Positions 41,221 through 50,424 of a stretch of DNA of 64,000 nucleotides are shown here, piece by piece (positions within the stretch are counted from its first letter, which is position 1; every line of letters starts with the position of its first letter). The notes beneath the pieces are model-generated. The model had not been told where the DNA came from. It did no database searches and saw nothing but the letters and a program-made list of their open reading frames with translations. The stretch spans positions 53,524 through 117,523 of the forward strand of contig NBIV01000262.1 of the NCBI GenBank assembly GCA_003194525.1, written 5' to 3'. The translations under genes were made by a program, and so were the position numbers. The DNA comes from Gracilariopsis chorda. Lineage: Eukaryota > Rhodophyta > Florideophyceae > Gracilariales > Gracilariaceae.

Positions 41221-43346
41221 TCCTCGACAACGAGTGCTTCATCCCGTTGACGGGGGTTTCTATCCGCATAAGCGGGGGTTGCAACGGATGGTTGCGTGAT
41301 CTCTCGAATCGGGGTGTATGAAGCTTGCCACGCACGCGGGGTCTGTGGTAGGGCATGGGAAAAGTCCGTTCTAGCACGGAGGTAGGAAGCCGTCGGGACG
41401 GAACGTTTCTCTTCTGGAGTGAGGGCCTCATAATTGGCCACTACCTTGGCCATATCCTTCAGTGAACAAATACACTGAGGTGAGGTATGGCCATGGGCAT
41501 AGCACAGGTGGCAAATGAGAGCCAATACCGCGACACGCGGATTATTATTCCGAGTATCGGAGAAGCGAACCGCAAGGCGGGTGTAAGTCCATGCAGGCCG
41601 TTGATAACGGGAATGACCGTTTGAAAACGGGAGTCGTTGGGGTTGGACCCGACTGTTACCACCGTACAAAACGGAGTCTTCCGTTCCCGTATCACGGGTC
41701 ATCTCCGTCGTTGACGGCAAATCACTGGTGGGTATCGACAAAACATCCCCCTGCACTAAATGCACGGTATCAAATCCCTGTCCAGGGTTCCCATCCGCAG
41801 TGAGCGGGAGTGAGGAAGCTTCGCTTTCCAGCAACAACGCCTTGGCGGATTTAGACCGATTGTTCGGAGTTCTTGCACGAAGTGCATCCCCTTCCACTCG
41901 GGCGTGTTGGACCGGCTCGAGATAGGTGATCCTCCGCTTGTCCTCCCGATAACGGGTAACTGAACTCCGGATTGCCGGGTAAAGACCATCGATGAACATG
42001 GTACTGCGCTCCCCGGCGGGGTATACGTTACCACATCTGTGGAAAGCCTTGTCAAGGCGCACCGAGTAATCGGTCTCGGTCTCTCCAGCACGCTGGACGA
42101 TAGCCTGCTGAATAGCGGTGTTTGTGGCATAGGAGCGCAGAAGATACTGCACAGCCTCCGGCCAGCAAGTAACCCCTCCCTCGGAGGCACGAGAAGATCC
42201 TCTGATAGAGTTGTATTGGTCCTCCGCCACTCCCCGTAAGAAATACGGTAAAGCCAAATAGGCTTGACCCTCATTCATACCGAGGATATCGGCCTCCGCT
42301 ACAAAGCGGGATAGGAAATCCAGTACTAGGACTGGATCCTCTCCAGTAAAATACTGGTTGCGGAGCGAGAGCTGCATTCGCTTAATGCATTCTCGCACAT
42401 TTCCCGTACCACAGGGCGTACGTCCAAGTGACGAATCTCCGAGCCGGTAGTACCGGTATGATGAAAGCTTCCGGTAATCCGGGTTTGTCGGTTTCAATTC
42501 CCGGAGACCGGGGTATCTTCTCCCCTTCTGGCGGACTCGGATCACACCTTCAGTGGCCGATGACCGCTTCGAGCGGGAGGAGTAGTCTCGCTTCTCGTCC
42601 TCCGAGTCGGAGTCCGAGGAGCTCGAGCTAACCAAATGGTTTCGGGATGAGTCCGACGATGTCGAAGAATCAGAGTCCGAATATTTTGGGTGGTGTTTCC
42701 GTCGATGACGGCGTTTCTTCTTCCCAGCAAGCTGGTCTTTGTGCGATGCCTCGCTTACTGGATCATCCGGGGATGGTTTGTCCATGAGGACGAACTGCTC
42801 CAGCGTCTCCAGGCGGGCACCAATCCGATCAAATCGGGCTTCAACTCCTTCGATGAAGGTGGCGGGTTGTCCCAAACTCTCCAACACGGAGTTGACGTCA
42901 GACCGTAAAATACGGAGTTCCTCGGCGACCTCCTTTACGGGGCTTGCCAAGACCACCTCTTGGAGGGATTTTAGTTCCCTTACAAGGGTGTCATGGGCGG
43001 TCCACAGTGCGCGGACCTGGGATTCCAGGGAAATCCCCTGGGGGGTGTTATCGCCCGTTCCACGGGGGCTTGAAGCCGCGACAGCGGGAGCAGGCTGGGG
43101 TGCCTGGGGCACTGCGGCAACAGCCGGAGTCGATGCTGCATTCCCCTGCGGGGGTGATAACGAGGGCAAAAGGAGGTTCCGGGGTTCCCGGTCGGGGGTA
43201 TCATTCCGCAATGAAGCGGCGCCAGCACGGCTGGAACTTGTCCGTATAGGGATACGGGGTACAAACCGAACTTCGGAAGTGTCCGCGTTGTCGCGGGAGC
43301 GACTACGCGTAACCATTGGCTTCGCATCGGAGGGATTTCTCGACAT
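41190..43346 (-). CDS. Element A gag polyprotein
   Basis: 718 aa, ATG at 43346. N-terminal basic and disordered segment, then a coiled-coil-like region (SQVRALWTAHDTLVRELKSL), a Ser/Asp-rich linker, and a conserved capsid-like core (ECIKRMQLSLRNQYFTGEDP, VLDFLSRFVAEADILGM, ALPYFLRGVAEDQYNS). Near the C-terminus a CCHC zinc knuckle, CHLCYAHGHTSPQC, should bind RNA. The start codon lies in the loop of a 6-bp stem (43336-43352). Gag forms the virus-like particle in which reverse transcription occurs. Intact, though B's copy has DTRQ-type residues missing here (IVQRAGETETD). Confidence 0.92.
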   Translation of the reverse strand: MSRNPSDAKPMVTRSRSRDNADTSEVRFVPRIPIRTSSSRAGAASLRNDTPDREPRNLLLPSLSPPQGNAASTPAVAAVPQAPQPAPAVAASSPRGTGDNTPQGISLESQVRALWTAHDTLVRELKSLQEVVLASPVKEVAEELRILRSDVNSVLESLGQPATFIEGVEARFDRIGARLETLEQFVLMDKPSPDDPVSEASHKDQLAGKKKRRHRRKHHPKYSDSDSSTSSDSSRNHLVSSSSSDSDSEDEKRDYSSRSKRSSATEGVIRVRQKGRRYPGLRELKPTNPDYRKLSSYRYYRLGDSSLGRTPCGTGNVRECIKRMQLSLRNQYFTGEDPVLVLDFLSRFVAEADILGMNEGQAYLALPYFLRGVAEDQYNSIRGSSRASEGGVTCWPEAVQYLLRSYATNTAIQQAIVQRAGETETDYSVRLDKAFHRCGNVYPAGERSTMFIDGLYPAIRSSVTRYREDKRRITYLEPVQHARVEGDALRARTPNNRSKSAKALLLESEASSLPLTADGNPGQGFDTVHLVQGDVLSIPTSDLPSTTEMTRDTGTEDSVLYGGNSRVQPQRLPFSNGHSRYQRPAWTYTRLAVRFSDTRNNNPRVAVLALICHLCYAHGHTSPQCICSLKDMAKVVANYEALTPEEKRSVPTASYLRARTDFSHALPQTPRAWQASYTPIREITQPSVATPAYADRNPRQRDEALVVEETNPPPKAEN

Positions 43347-43430
43347 GAGAAAATACCGTTACGACGGGAAACGATCACGGAACTTCCGGTGAATGGAAAC
43401 AAACCTCGTAAGAGGGAAAACAAAAACCGA

Positions 43431-43448
43431 TTCTAGGTCGGGAGACCA
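43431..43448 (-). promoter_or_regulatory. Primer-binding site of element A
   Basis: Minus strand TGGTCTCCCGACCTAGAA, two nt inside the 5' LTR end. TGG complements a tRNA 3' CCA. B has the identical site (58443-58460) and C a diverged one, TGGTTTCCTGACCTAGAA (45003-45020), so the family uses one primer tRNA. Confidence 0.85.
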
Positions 43449-43450
43449 CT

Positions 43451-44272
43451 TGTGCAATGCCCCAAAGGGGAAAAACACCGAAAGACGTTCGGGATCTTCC
43501 TCTCACGAGGTGAACCCAGTTGGGTAGAGCCCTCCCAGAGGTGTCACGGCGAAGCCGGTTTGTAAGACAAGGGACACCTGTCGCAACTTGCGCAGGGAGG
43601 TGAAGGCGAAGAATCGGTATCCGCGTGAGCGGGGTGTAATCCTCAGTAGAGGTATGTTTCCACGTAAGTGGGGGTGTGTGAGCGGATGCGCACACGAGGG
43701 CCGCGGATAGCGGGAGGTGCTACCCTAAAAAGGGGAAAAAGGAAGGGCGAAGAGGAGGAAGAGAGGGCGAAGTGAGTCGCGAGAGCGACGGGGACGAACG
43801 GCGATGCCGGTAACAATATCACTATACAGGGCGAAACACCAATGCAATTGGAACAATTATACTCCCAGTGATGGGTCCCTTTAGATGTGCAAGGGGGTTA
43901 GATGTCCCGTGGTTCACGGCGTTTCCCTCCAAGGAGGAGTAGAGCACGCGCACAAGCGGTAACAACTAGAGCCAATTCCCCAGGTTGGGGTCCCTTGTTG
44001 GGGAAGGTTTACTGGTGCGACGGCAGTGCGCCGTCGCACTAAGTACTAGCTTCCCAGAAATGGGTGTGAAAATAATAAATAATATTAACTAAAATACTCC
44101 ACATTTCGTGGCAACATCCACTACTGTGGCCAACGGCCAATTGACCCAAAACCGTGTCCCACGTGTCCATACCCACAATTGTGGGGCGTAGTTCATATAC
44201 ACACTACACAACCGATAATATCGGGAAAACGATCAAGTACCAGGAATCCCTCTCTGAGGGCGTTGCACTTCA
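43451..44272 (-). repeat. Element A 5' LTR (822 bp)
   Basis: Right copy. Differs from the left LTR by scattered substitutions and small indels, including loss of TGG near its inner end (TGTGCAATG against TGTGGTGCAATG). Carries the 10-bp stem at 44015-44039. An AT-rich TATA-like run (about 44070-44095) precedes that stem in the direction of transcription. Confidence 0.95.
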
Positions 44273-45022
44273 CATGCATACGGATTGTTTCTTCAAGAAT
44301 ATCCAGACGTGAGTGCATTCGAACTGTCGCTTCACTAAGTTCATCGTTAAATATCTGATAACCGTTCATAAAATACTCGGGTGTACCAAGATGTTCCAAA
44401 ATAGATTTCACGTCCTGTCTCAAACGACGTAGATCGTTAGAGAAATCCCGAACCTGGACGTCTTCAACCTTACGCCTAAGCTCGGTTACAATCTGCAATA
44501 GTTTCACATGTGTTGCAGCAGCGACATCCAGGCGAGACTCGAGCCGAGATAACTCCGAAGCAACATTGCGACCCGGAATAACCGCTGACGGTGTCACAAC
44601 CACAGGTTGATTAACCATTGCGACTTCTCGCAGACCTGAAGCAACTGAAGGTGCTCTCTAATCATCCGAAACGACCTCATCAGTAGGTGTATTCTCGACA
44701 GTAGAACCACGCGAGTGCGGTGCAGCAGACTGAGGAATGCCTGACGATCTGGCACGAGAACCCTTAGAGGGTGGTGGCATTTCTCAATTGGCCAGCCAAT
44801 CCACTCAGAGTACTGAAGAGCTCAATTACAAGATATCCGAAGAACGGAGCACAAAACACAAAACAAATCCCCACCAAGAACACTCGAACACCACACGATG
44901 GTCCAAATGATCACCAGTTCTTCGACTTCCACGTGAGTCTTCCTTCTGCGAATTGATCCAATTATGGTTATTCCGTTGAAGTAACCACGCACGTTTCAAC
45001 CTTTCTAGGTCAGGAAACCACT

Positions 45023-45957
45023 TGTAGTGCAAACCCCGAAGGTTGGGTATCACACTCAAGGTGTCCGGGGCCTTGCTCCCTGTGGAGGCAGACCCAGTAA
45101 CAGAGCCCTCTGTATACCTTTAATAAGGGGGTAACTCCGTAAGTATTTCAGATTGACAACAGACGTGGATAATGAAAGGTGAACCGAAGCCAGAAAGACG
45201 GTGAAACCAGAGACCAGTGTGCCACGCGATGCAGTGCTTTGGAATATAACCGGTAAAGGGTGCCTTCCGAGGACGGGGAAAAACCACCCGATGGGTCGTG
45301 CGGAAATCGGAAATAGACCCGACGGAGGGTGCAAATTCACGAGATGTAGCGGACAAATTACCCATACAGGGGCGAGACCAGTACCACACGGTAGATAATG
45401 TCACCCGACAATTATAACAGAGAGTATCTGTAGGTTTAACGAGCAGGTGAATTGGGAGAACCGAATGCGGTGACGCTCTGCGAGGAGTAGTACATGGTGC
45501 AACGACGTCACAATCCAAAGCCCGATACCTCAGATCAAACTGAACAGTTATGAATGACCAAAGTCTCGGGTTAACTTTACTTAGTGATCGCGACGATGAG
45601 GTCGCGCTCACCTTAGTAGGTACACTACCATAATAAATTATTATAATTAACTACAATAGTGCAAACCTCCTCAGGTCCACAAACGTGGCCAGGCCGGTGT
45701 CAGGCACCCTGAGCGGTCAAACCACGTAAAACATAACAGTACAGCATAGTGCTGTCGCACATGCGCACACGCGTCCACTCATCCTGCAATCAATTCTAGA
45801 TTCCTACCTTCCTATGTGAAAATTCACACAATAAACCATCCCATTGGCATCAACTCGTACGGGTCCAACTCATATACGGTAGAGCCGTCACGGTAACCGC
45901 TTTGCACTCCTATGAGTAGCATCATCGCAATTTACACGCATTCCGCGTTGCGCCACA
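45023..45957 (-). repeat. Element C 5' LTR (right)
   Basis: Starts TGTAGTGC beside the primer-binding site and ends CGTTGCGCCACA against the TSD CGATC (45958-45962). The interior is distantly alignable with A/B LTRs (CCATACAGGGGCGAGACCA against CTATACAGGGCGAAACACC; AATAATAAATTATTATAATT against AATAATAAATAATATTAACT). Confidence 0.8.
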
Positions 45958-45962
45958 CGATC

Positions 45963-47131
45963 CGCGATCGCAACGTGCGGATCTGTTACGTTAAATACAA
46001 CTGCTTGACTGGGCTGAGGTTTCCATGCTCTCACGAAAGCTCTTTGAACTCATGGATGCCTTTCGAAAAGATATTCGCTGCAGTGGAACGGAAAAACCGC
46101 CTCCGTTTGGGGACTTGACCATCGTTCTATCCGGCGACTACTCCCAGCTGCTTACAGTTGTGCTGCAATTATACATGGAGGCTCAGCCGAGTGGAAATAT
46201 GAGACGAGTGTACACAAATATTTTCAACGAATTGCCATGGAAGAGTGATATATGTAGATTGTACTCGTTTCAAGTGATGTGCCTCACCGAACAAGTACGC
46301 CAAATCGATGAACCGGCATTTGCATCGCTGTTACATTCCATTGCACGCAACAAATTATCCAACAACGCTTCACTACCATTCAGATGTACTGGTCGCATGA
46401 AAACCGCATACGAATCCCTGTGGAAGTGGCTCACAGCACGACGCCAGGAGAATGTGGGTCTCAGCAGAATGCTCATTGCGTCCACAAATCATTTGATCTA
46501 TGAACATAATGCGGCGACACTGGACCTGTTTCCTTGTGAGCACCTCACTCTTCCTTTAGCGACGACTGCAAAAACTGATCTTGGACAGAACCCAGATCCC
46601 GACGTCACAAATACTTTTGTTCCTGAGTTTGCATATCAGTATGCACCTACTAAAGTACAAACTCATAAATTGGACTTGAAGATTGGTATACCAGTTATGG
46701 TCATTCGGATCGTGTTGTATCGTGCTCTGGTCAATAGAAAGCTGTTTTCAGTCGTGCATGTCGATCATTCTTTTCGATGCAGATGGCTTCATTCGACGAA
46801 AAACGACAGATGCTGGTATGAAAGATCTTGCATCGTATCAAATTTGAGTTTTCTTTCTCAAAAACTCGAATTATTCGAAGCTAGCTCTCCAGTCGTCTCG
46901 TTCATGCAGGTATCGTTGCTAAAAGACAGGGAAAGAAATAAGATGGATTTTTTGTGGATGTAAGAGCCAAATTCTTCTGGAATGGTCAGTTGTATGTCGC
47001 ATTGGCGTGATTTTCAAAGAATGAACATATGCTGTTTCGGCACCTTCCGCAGCTTATATTGTCAAATGCAGACAAAGTTTAACCTATGTCTGTGGCCATT
47101 ACAAACTCGGTATTTCCTGAAGCCATTTAGT
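45963..47131 (+). pseudogene. Helitron helicase C-terminal half
   Basis: Continues the frame broken by element C. SQRADLLR and LLDWAEVSMLSRKLFELMD give the Walker B/motif II region (about 45975-46055). FGDLTIVLSGDYSQL is motif III (about 46108). Then LTEQVRQ and a decayed middle. Near 46975 NGQLYVALA, the 'GQLYVALSR' motif near the PIF1 C-terminus, is legible in another frame and is followed by NSVFPEAI and a stop at about 47131. Two in-frame stops and later frameshifts. Confidence 0.8.
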
Positions 47132-47728
47132 TCTGTATTTCTCCGCAACTGTAATCATATTTATTGCGTTTTTCAGTCATTTAATTAAACTAATTGCTTT
47201 TTTGCGTTTGTTTTCTCTACCCTTTTTTTCTTCCCCCCTTCTTTTTTCACTCTTCCACCGCGACACGCAGCGCCACCCGCGGCTGAAGGCCGCTTCCTCT
47301 TTTCTCTCTTCTCTCTTCTCTTCTTTTAACCTAACTAAGGATTTGTGCGACAACGACCTTCGCACCCCTTAAAAATAAGTAAAATGCACGATTTCTTTTT
47401 TTTGGCGCAAACTGCGCCAGCACCCAAAATCGTGCTTCACGCTCATTTTTTGAGCCTTTTGGTGCGCCAGCTCTTTGCACCAATGATAATCAAACGTTTT
47501 GGACAACCAAAACGTTTCATTCTCAGGTTTGTGATCTCTCAAGCTCCGGCCCTATCACTCTTTCCTGCAGGCAAGATGCAGACTTCACCACTGCAGGAAA
47601 GAGTGCTAGGGCCGAAGGCCCTTCTTAAACTTGTTCGATCTTAAAGACTACCAGTTTTAGTCCACATCAGCCTTGCACAATAATCATATATATATGCAGT
47701 AGGATTGATTTTTCTACTAAAAAGGGTA
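47132..47728. other. Non-coding, rich in hairpins
   Basis: No gene. Pyrimidine-rich at 47200-47330. Contains the hairpin cluster described separately (47386-47621). Could include the Helitron 3' end, but no CTRR terminus is certain. Confidence 0.5.
47386..47621. repeat. Cluster of six to seven stem-loops
   Basis: Stems by position: GCACGATTT 47386-47394 with AAATCGTGC 47427-47435, enclosing GGCGCA-AAC-TGCGCC (47404-47418); GCTCA-TTTTT-TGAGC (47441-47455); TTGGTGC/GCACCAA (about 47458-47482); AAACGTTTTGG-ACAA-CCAAAACGTTT (47492-47517, perfect 11 bp); a 24-bp stem with one mismatch, 47547-47570 with 47591-47614, 20-nt loop; GGGCC-GAA-GGCCC (47609-47621). Confidence 0.9.
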
Positions 47729-48811
47729 CAGGGGGGGGGCTCCGTAATAGTTCGCAATTCAATAGTTCGTTACGCCGATAGTTCGCCATTTCGGCGATGT
47801 CACGGATGTCCCTACGTGTACACGTGTACACGAAACCCCTGCTGTAGCCCAGATCCCCGACCGTAGAACTGTACCCGCCCGCATCACATCCATTCCATTT
47901 TCATCGCGACCGCGCCTACCAACATCTCCCGCACAATGGCGTCACTTCCTACCACCTCCGCGAAGGTCAGACGCAAACGTCTAACCCTGGCTGAGAAAAG
48001 GGACATCCTCGATGATCTATCGAACGGCAATACTGTGAAAGAAACAGCGATCCGCTTTGGATGCACGGAACGAACGATACAAAAGACACGCGCGCAGTCT
48101 AAAACCGTTCTACCTGCTTTCCAACAGAGCGCATCGAACACGCAGTTTAAAGCGCTTCAAGCTCCACGCTTTCCGGACATCGAATCGGGATTGTACAAAT
48201 TTGTGCAAATTGCACGTTTTGCGAAACTACCGCTCTCAGGTTCCGTCCTACGTTGTCGTGCACTTCACATTCGTGACGTTCTCCTGAAGAAGGAGCATCA
48301 TGACGCCAAGCGACTTCAACTGGAGGCATTTTCCGCCTCCGCTAGGTGGCTCACAGCCTTCACGCGACGACACGCATTACGTTCGATACGGTTGCATGGG
48401 GAGGGTGGCAACGTCGTGGTTAAAGATGTATCAGAGGGGATAGCACGTCTACGGGAGCAGCTTGCCGACTTTGACGAAGTATTTATTTTTAATATGGATG
48501 AGACGGGCCTCTTTTACAAGCTTTTCCCAAAGAAAACCTACTTCCTGTCTTCCGAGAACGACAAAAACCTGAGGGGGACGAAGGCCATGAAGGCAAAAGC
48601 ACGCGTTTCTATCTACGTCTGCACAAATGCGACTGGTACCTTGAAGGTGCCGATGAGTATCATTGGGACCGCAAAAAATCCTCGTTACTTCCGGAAAGGT
48701 CGTCCCGCAGTGAAGTACTTCAGCCAGAAGAACGCATGGTCGGACTCTACAACGTTTCGAGAATGGTTTTATTCTGTGTTCTTGCCTTTCATACGCGGTA
48801 AAACTTCGGAG
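47729..48811 (+). mobile_element. 5' half of a pogo/Tigger-type DNA transposon
   Basis: The terminus reads TA|CAGGGGGGGGGCTCC (TA target at 47727-47728), as in pogo/Tigger elements, which start CAG. The leader has four ATAGTTCG repeats and an 18-bp perfect palindrome CGTGTACACGTGTACACG (47815-47832). The transposase follows. The 3' half is missing: sequence right of element B does not continue it. Confidence 0.75.
47936..48811 (+). pseudogene. pogo/Tigger-like transposase, truncated by element B
   Basis: ATG at 47936 opens a frame of about 292 residues before the LTR. An N-terminal CENP-B/psq-type helix-turn-helix (KRLTLAEKRDILDDLSNG, TVKETAIRFGCTERTIQKTR) is followed by a second Tc5-type HTH (SASARWLTAFTRRHALRSIR) and the start of the DDE_1 catalytic domain (VFIFNMDETGLFYKLFP, first Asp in NMDE). 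The second and third catalytic Asp residues (normally in LLLDN and beyond) are absent because the gene is cut at 48811. The 5' half has no frame break, so it was young when cut. Confidence 0.85.
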
Positions 48812-49618
48812 TGTGGTGCAATGCCCCAAAGGGGAAAAACACCGAAAGACGTCCGGGATCTTCCTCTCACGAGGTGAACCCAGTTGGGTAGAGCCCTCCC
48901 AGAGGTGTCACGGCGAAGCCGGTTTGTAAGACCATGGACACCTGTCGCGACTCGCGCAGGGAGGTGAAGGCGAAGAATCGGTATCCGCGTGAGCGGGGCG
49001 TGATCCTCAGTAGAGGTATGTTTCCACGTAAGTGGGGGTGTGTGAGCGGATGCGCACACGAGGGCCGCGGATAGCGGGAGGTGCTACCCTAAAAAGGGGA
49101 AAGAGGAAGGACGAGTGGGTCGCGAGAGCGACGAGTAGATACGGCAATGCCGGTGGACAGGACTCCCTATACAGGGCGAAACACCAATATGATTGGAACA
49201 ATTAGTACTCCCAATGATGGGTCTCCTTTAGATGTGCAAGGGGGGTGAACTTCCGTACACTACGGTGCTTCCCTCCAAGGAGGAGTTGAGAACACGCGGA
49301 GGCGGTAAAGCTCAGAGCCAATTCCCCAGGTTGGGGTCCCTTGTTGGGGAAGGTTTACTGGTGCGACGGCAGTGCGCCGTCGCACTAAGTACTAGCTTCC
49401 CAGAAATGGGTGTGAAAATAATAAATAAAATTAACTAAAATACTCCACATTCCGTGGCAACATCCACTACTGTGGCCAACCGCCAATTGACCCAAAACCG
49501 TGTCCCACGTGTCCATACCCACCATTGTGGGGCGTAGTTCATATACACACTACACAACCGATAATATCGGGAAAGCGTTCAAGTACCCAGAATCCCTCCC
49601 TGAGGGCGTTGCACTTCA
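48812..49618 (-). repeat. Element B 3' LTR (807 bp)
   Basis: Left copy, next to the polypurine tract. Perfect 10-bp stem at 49361-49385. Its left end truncates the pogo-like transposase. Confidence 0.95.
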
Positions 49619-49674
49619 TATCCCCCCCCTAAGACGGGAAAACGACCGCGGACGCGGAGGATTCCCAGACGAAA

Positions 49675-50424
49675 ATGGGTGATAAAAGCGCGTGCGCCGT
49701 CTCCGGTTCTCCGGTAAATCCCTCTGCACCAGAGTCAATACCTCCTGCTACTGCAGCTGTCATTTCCTCGCCTCGCCTTCGCGCTTCCTCGTCACCGAGC
49801 GTACTCCGACAAACAACATCAACGACCCTCGAAGAGGGAGAAATGAACAACGACAACAACATCAACAACCACAGCCAACCTCCGAGGTCTCTCGGGCGAT
49901 ATACCACCGGTTTCCGGTCGGTTCCCCTGCCTCAGGGCGATCAACCTCCGGTACAACCGGGAAATACGGCTGCTGAAGCCGACCATCCCTTCGCATTACC
50001 ACCTTCGGTGGGATCCTCCGAGGAGGCGCGCGAGCTTCGCGATACGCCCCGGCATGTGCCGGAAGACCACCCGGTGGGGTACGTCGATTCCGACGACTAC
50101 TACCGCGCATACGGCGGGGATGACCCAATGGTCGATAACGAACCGGAAGAACCCGGGGAGATGGACGTAGAGGAAACCGGCGCTAGCGCGGAAGCTTTCC
50201 CAGAGGGGGCATCTCCGGCCGAGCCGGCTGCTGACCCTTCGGCGGCAAGTGCCGGACCTTCTATCCCCAGCGGGGTGACGGCGAATGAAAACGAAATCAT
50301 CGCACGTTTCCTCCGGGGTGCCGGTCTTAGCGCTGCCGAGGTATCGGGGGATGTCACCACCACGGCGGACGCGTTGGCCTACCGCCTCGCTGGTGGTTAC
50401 GCCCCGGACGATGGGGGTGAGTGA
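49675..50424 (+). CDS. Antisense ORF of element B (249 aa), unknown function
   Basis: ATG at 49675 (context AAAATGG), stop at 50424, on the strand opposite gag-pol. It lies between the 3' LTR (ends 49618) and the pol stop (50616) and does not overlap pol. Composition: N-terminal Ser/Pro/Asn-rich part, then a strongly acidic middle (VPEDHPVGYVDSDD, GGDDPMVDNEPEE) and an Ala/Gly-rich helical end (NEIIARFLRGAGLSAAE). No known domain, signal peptide or membrane segment seen. The acidic block and order are recognisable in element C; A has lost the ORF by deletion. The 3' LTR lies directly upstream and could supply an antisense promoter. Function unknown. Confidence 0.7.
   Translation: MGDKSACAVSGSPVNPSAPESIPPATAAVISSPRLRASSSPSVLRQTTSTTLEEGEMNNDNNINNHSQPPRSLGRYTTGFRSVPLPQGDQPPVQPGNTAAEADHPFALPPSVGSSEEARELRDTPRHVPEDHPVGYVDSDDYYRAYGGDDPMVDNEPEEPGEMDVEETGASAEAFPEGASPAEPAADPSAASAGPSIPSGVTANENEIIARFLRGAGLSAAEVSGDVTTTADALAYRLAGGYAPDDGGE

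Larger units (their letters stand above)
34436..44272 (-). mobile_element. Element A: full-length Ty3 chromovirus nested in element C
   Basis: Coding direction is minus. LTRs 34436-35259 and 43451-44272, TSD CATGC at 34431-34435 and 44273-44277. Ends read TGTGGTGCAATG..CGTTGCACTTCA in plus orientation. PBS (minus) TGGTCTCCCGACCTAGAA at 43431-43448; polypurine tract against the 3' LTR at 35260-35272. Gag is intact and pol is intact through integrase, then a premature TAA. The LTRs differ at roughly 13-15 sites by eye, so it is older than element B. The antisense ORF is deleted down to a stub. Confidence 0.95.
32500..44618 (-). pseudogene. Element C gag, split by element A and a solo LTR
   Basis: The N-terminal part (44618-44273) has coiled-coil-like heptads (ELSRLESRLDVAAATHVKLL). 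The middle part (34435-33750) matches A's gag: SYRYYRHNDSS, TGKVRECIKRM, LTGEDPILVLDFLAKF and ALPYFLSGMAEDQFNS. After the solo LTR it continues KKAFHRFG, VDGLDAATRDLVARHREKK, RRVTYLE (about 33200-33020). Across both insertions the frame is continuous once one TSD copy is kept (CATGC for A, CATTG for the solo LTR). It was therefore coding there when each inserted. A TGG-to-TGA change just after GGVTC (about 33830) and other breaks came before or after. Confidence 0.82.
25530..45957 (-). mobile_element. Element C: old Ty3 chromovirus, itself carrying element A and a solo LTR
   Basis: Coding direction is minus. It is flanked by CGATC at 25525-25529 and 45958-45962. LTRs 935 bp each by these boundaries; both end CGTTGC....CA in plus orientation, as in elements A and B. 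Order (minus): 5' LTR, primer-binding site (45003-45020), gag, protease, RT, integrase, chromodomain (stop 27478), antisense ORF remnant, 3' LTR. Gag is split by element A (34436-44272) and a solo LTR (33218-33743). Many frameshifts, and most of RNase H is deleted (about 30160). Without A and the solo LTR its length is about 10 kb. Confidence 0.88.
22440..47131 (+). mobile_element. Autonomous-type Helitron (Rep-PIF1 helicase), split by nested LTR elements
   Basis: One Helitron coding frame runs from about 22440 to 25529 and resumes at 45963-47131 after 20 kb of inserted element C. A further solo LTR interrupts Rep at 23608-24168. Deleting C (25530-45957) with one CGATC copy rejoins the helicase frame: codons restart at 45965, a multiple of three before 46025. 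Helitron ends were not located with confidence. Several older stops and a frameshift (about 23455) show it was already dead or has decayed since. Confidence 0.8.

Noticed and set aside
45895-45915. Alternative right end of element C at GCTTTGCACTCC
   Set aside because: It resembles the A/B LTR end, but no TSD follows. The end at 45957 has CGTTGC....CA, the CGATC TSD and restores the helicase frame.
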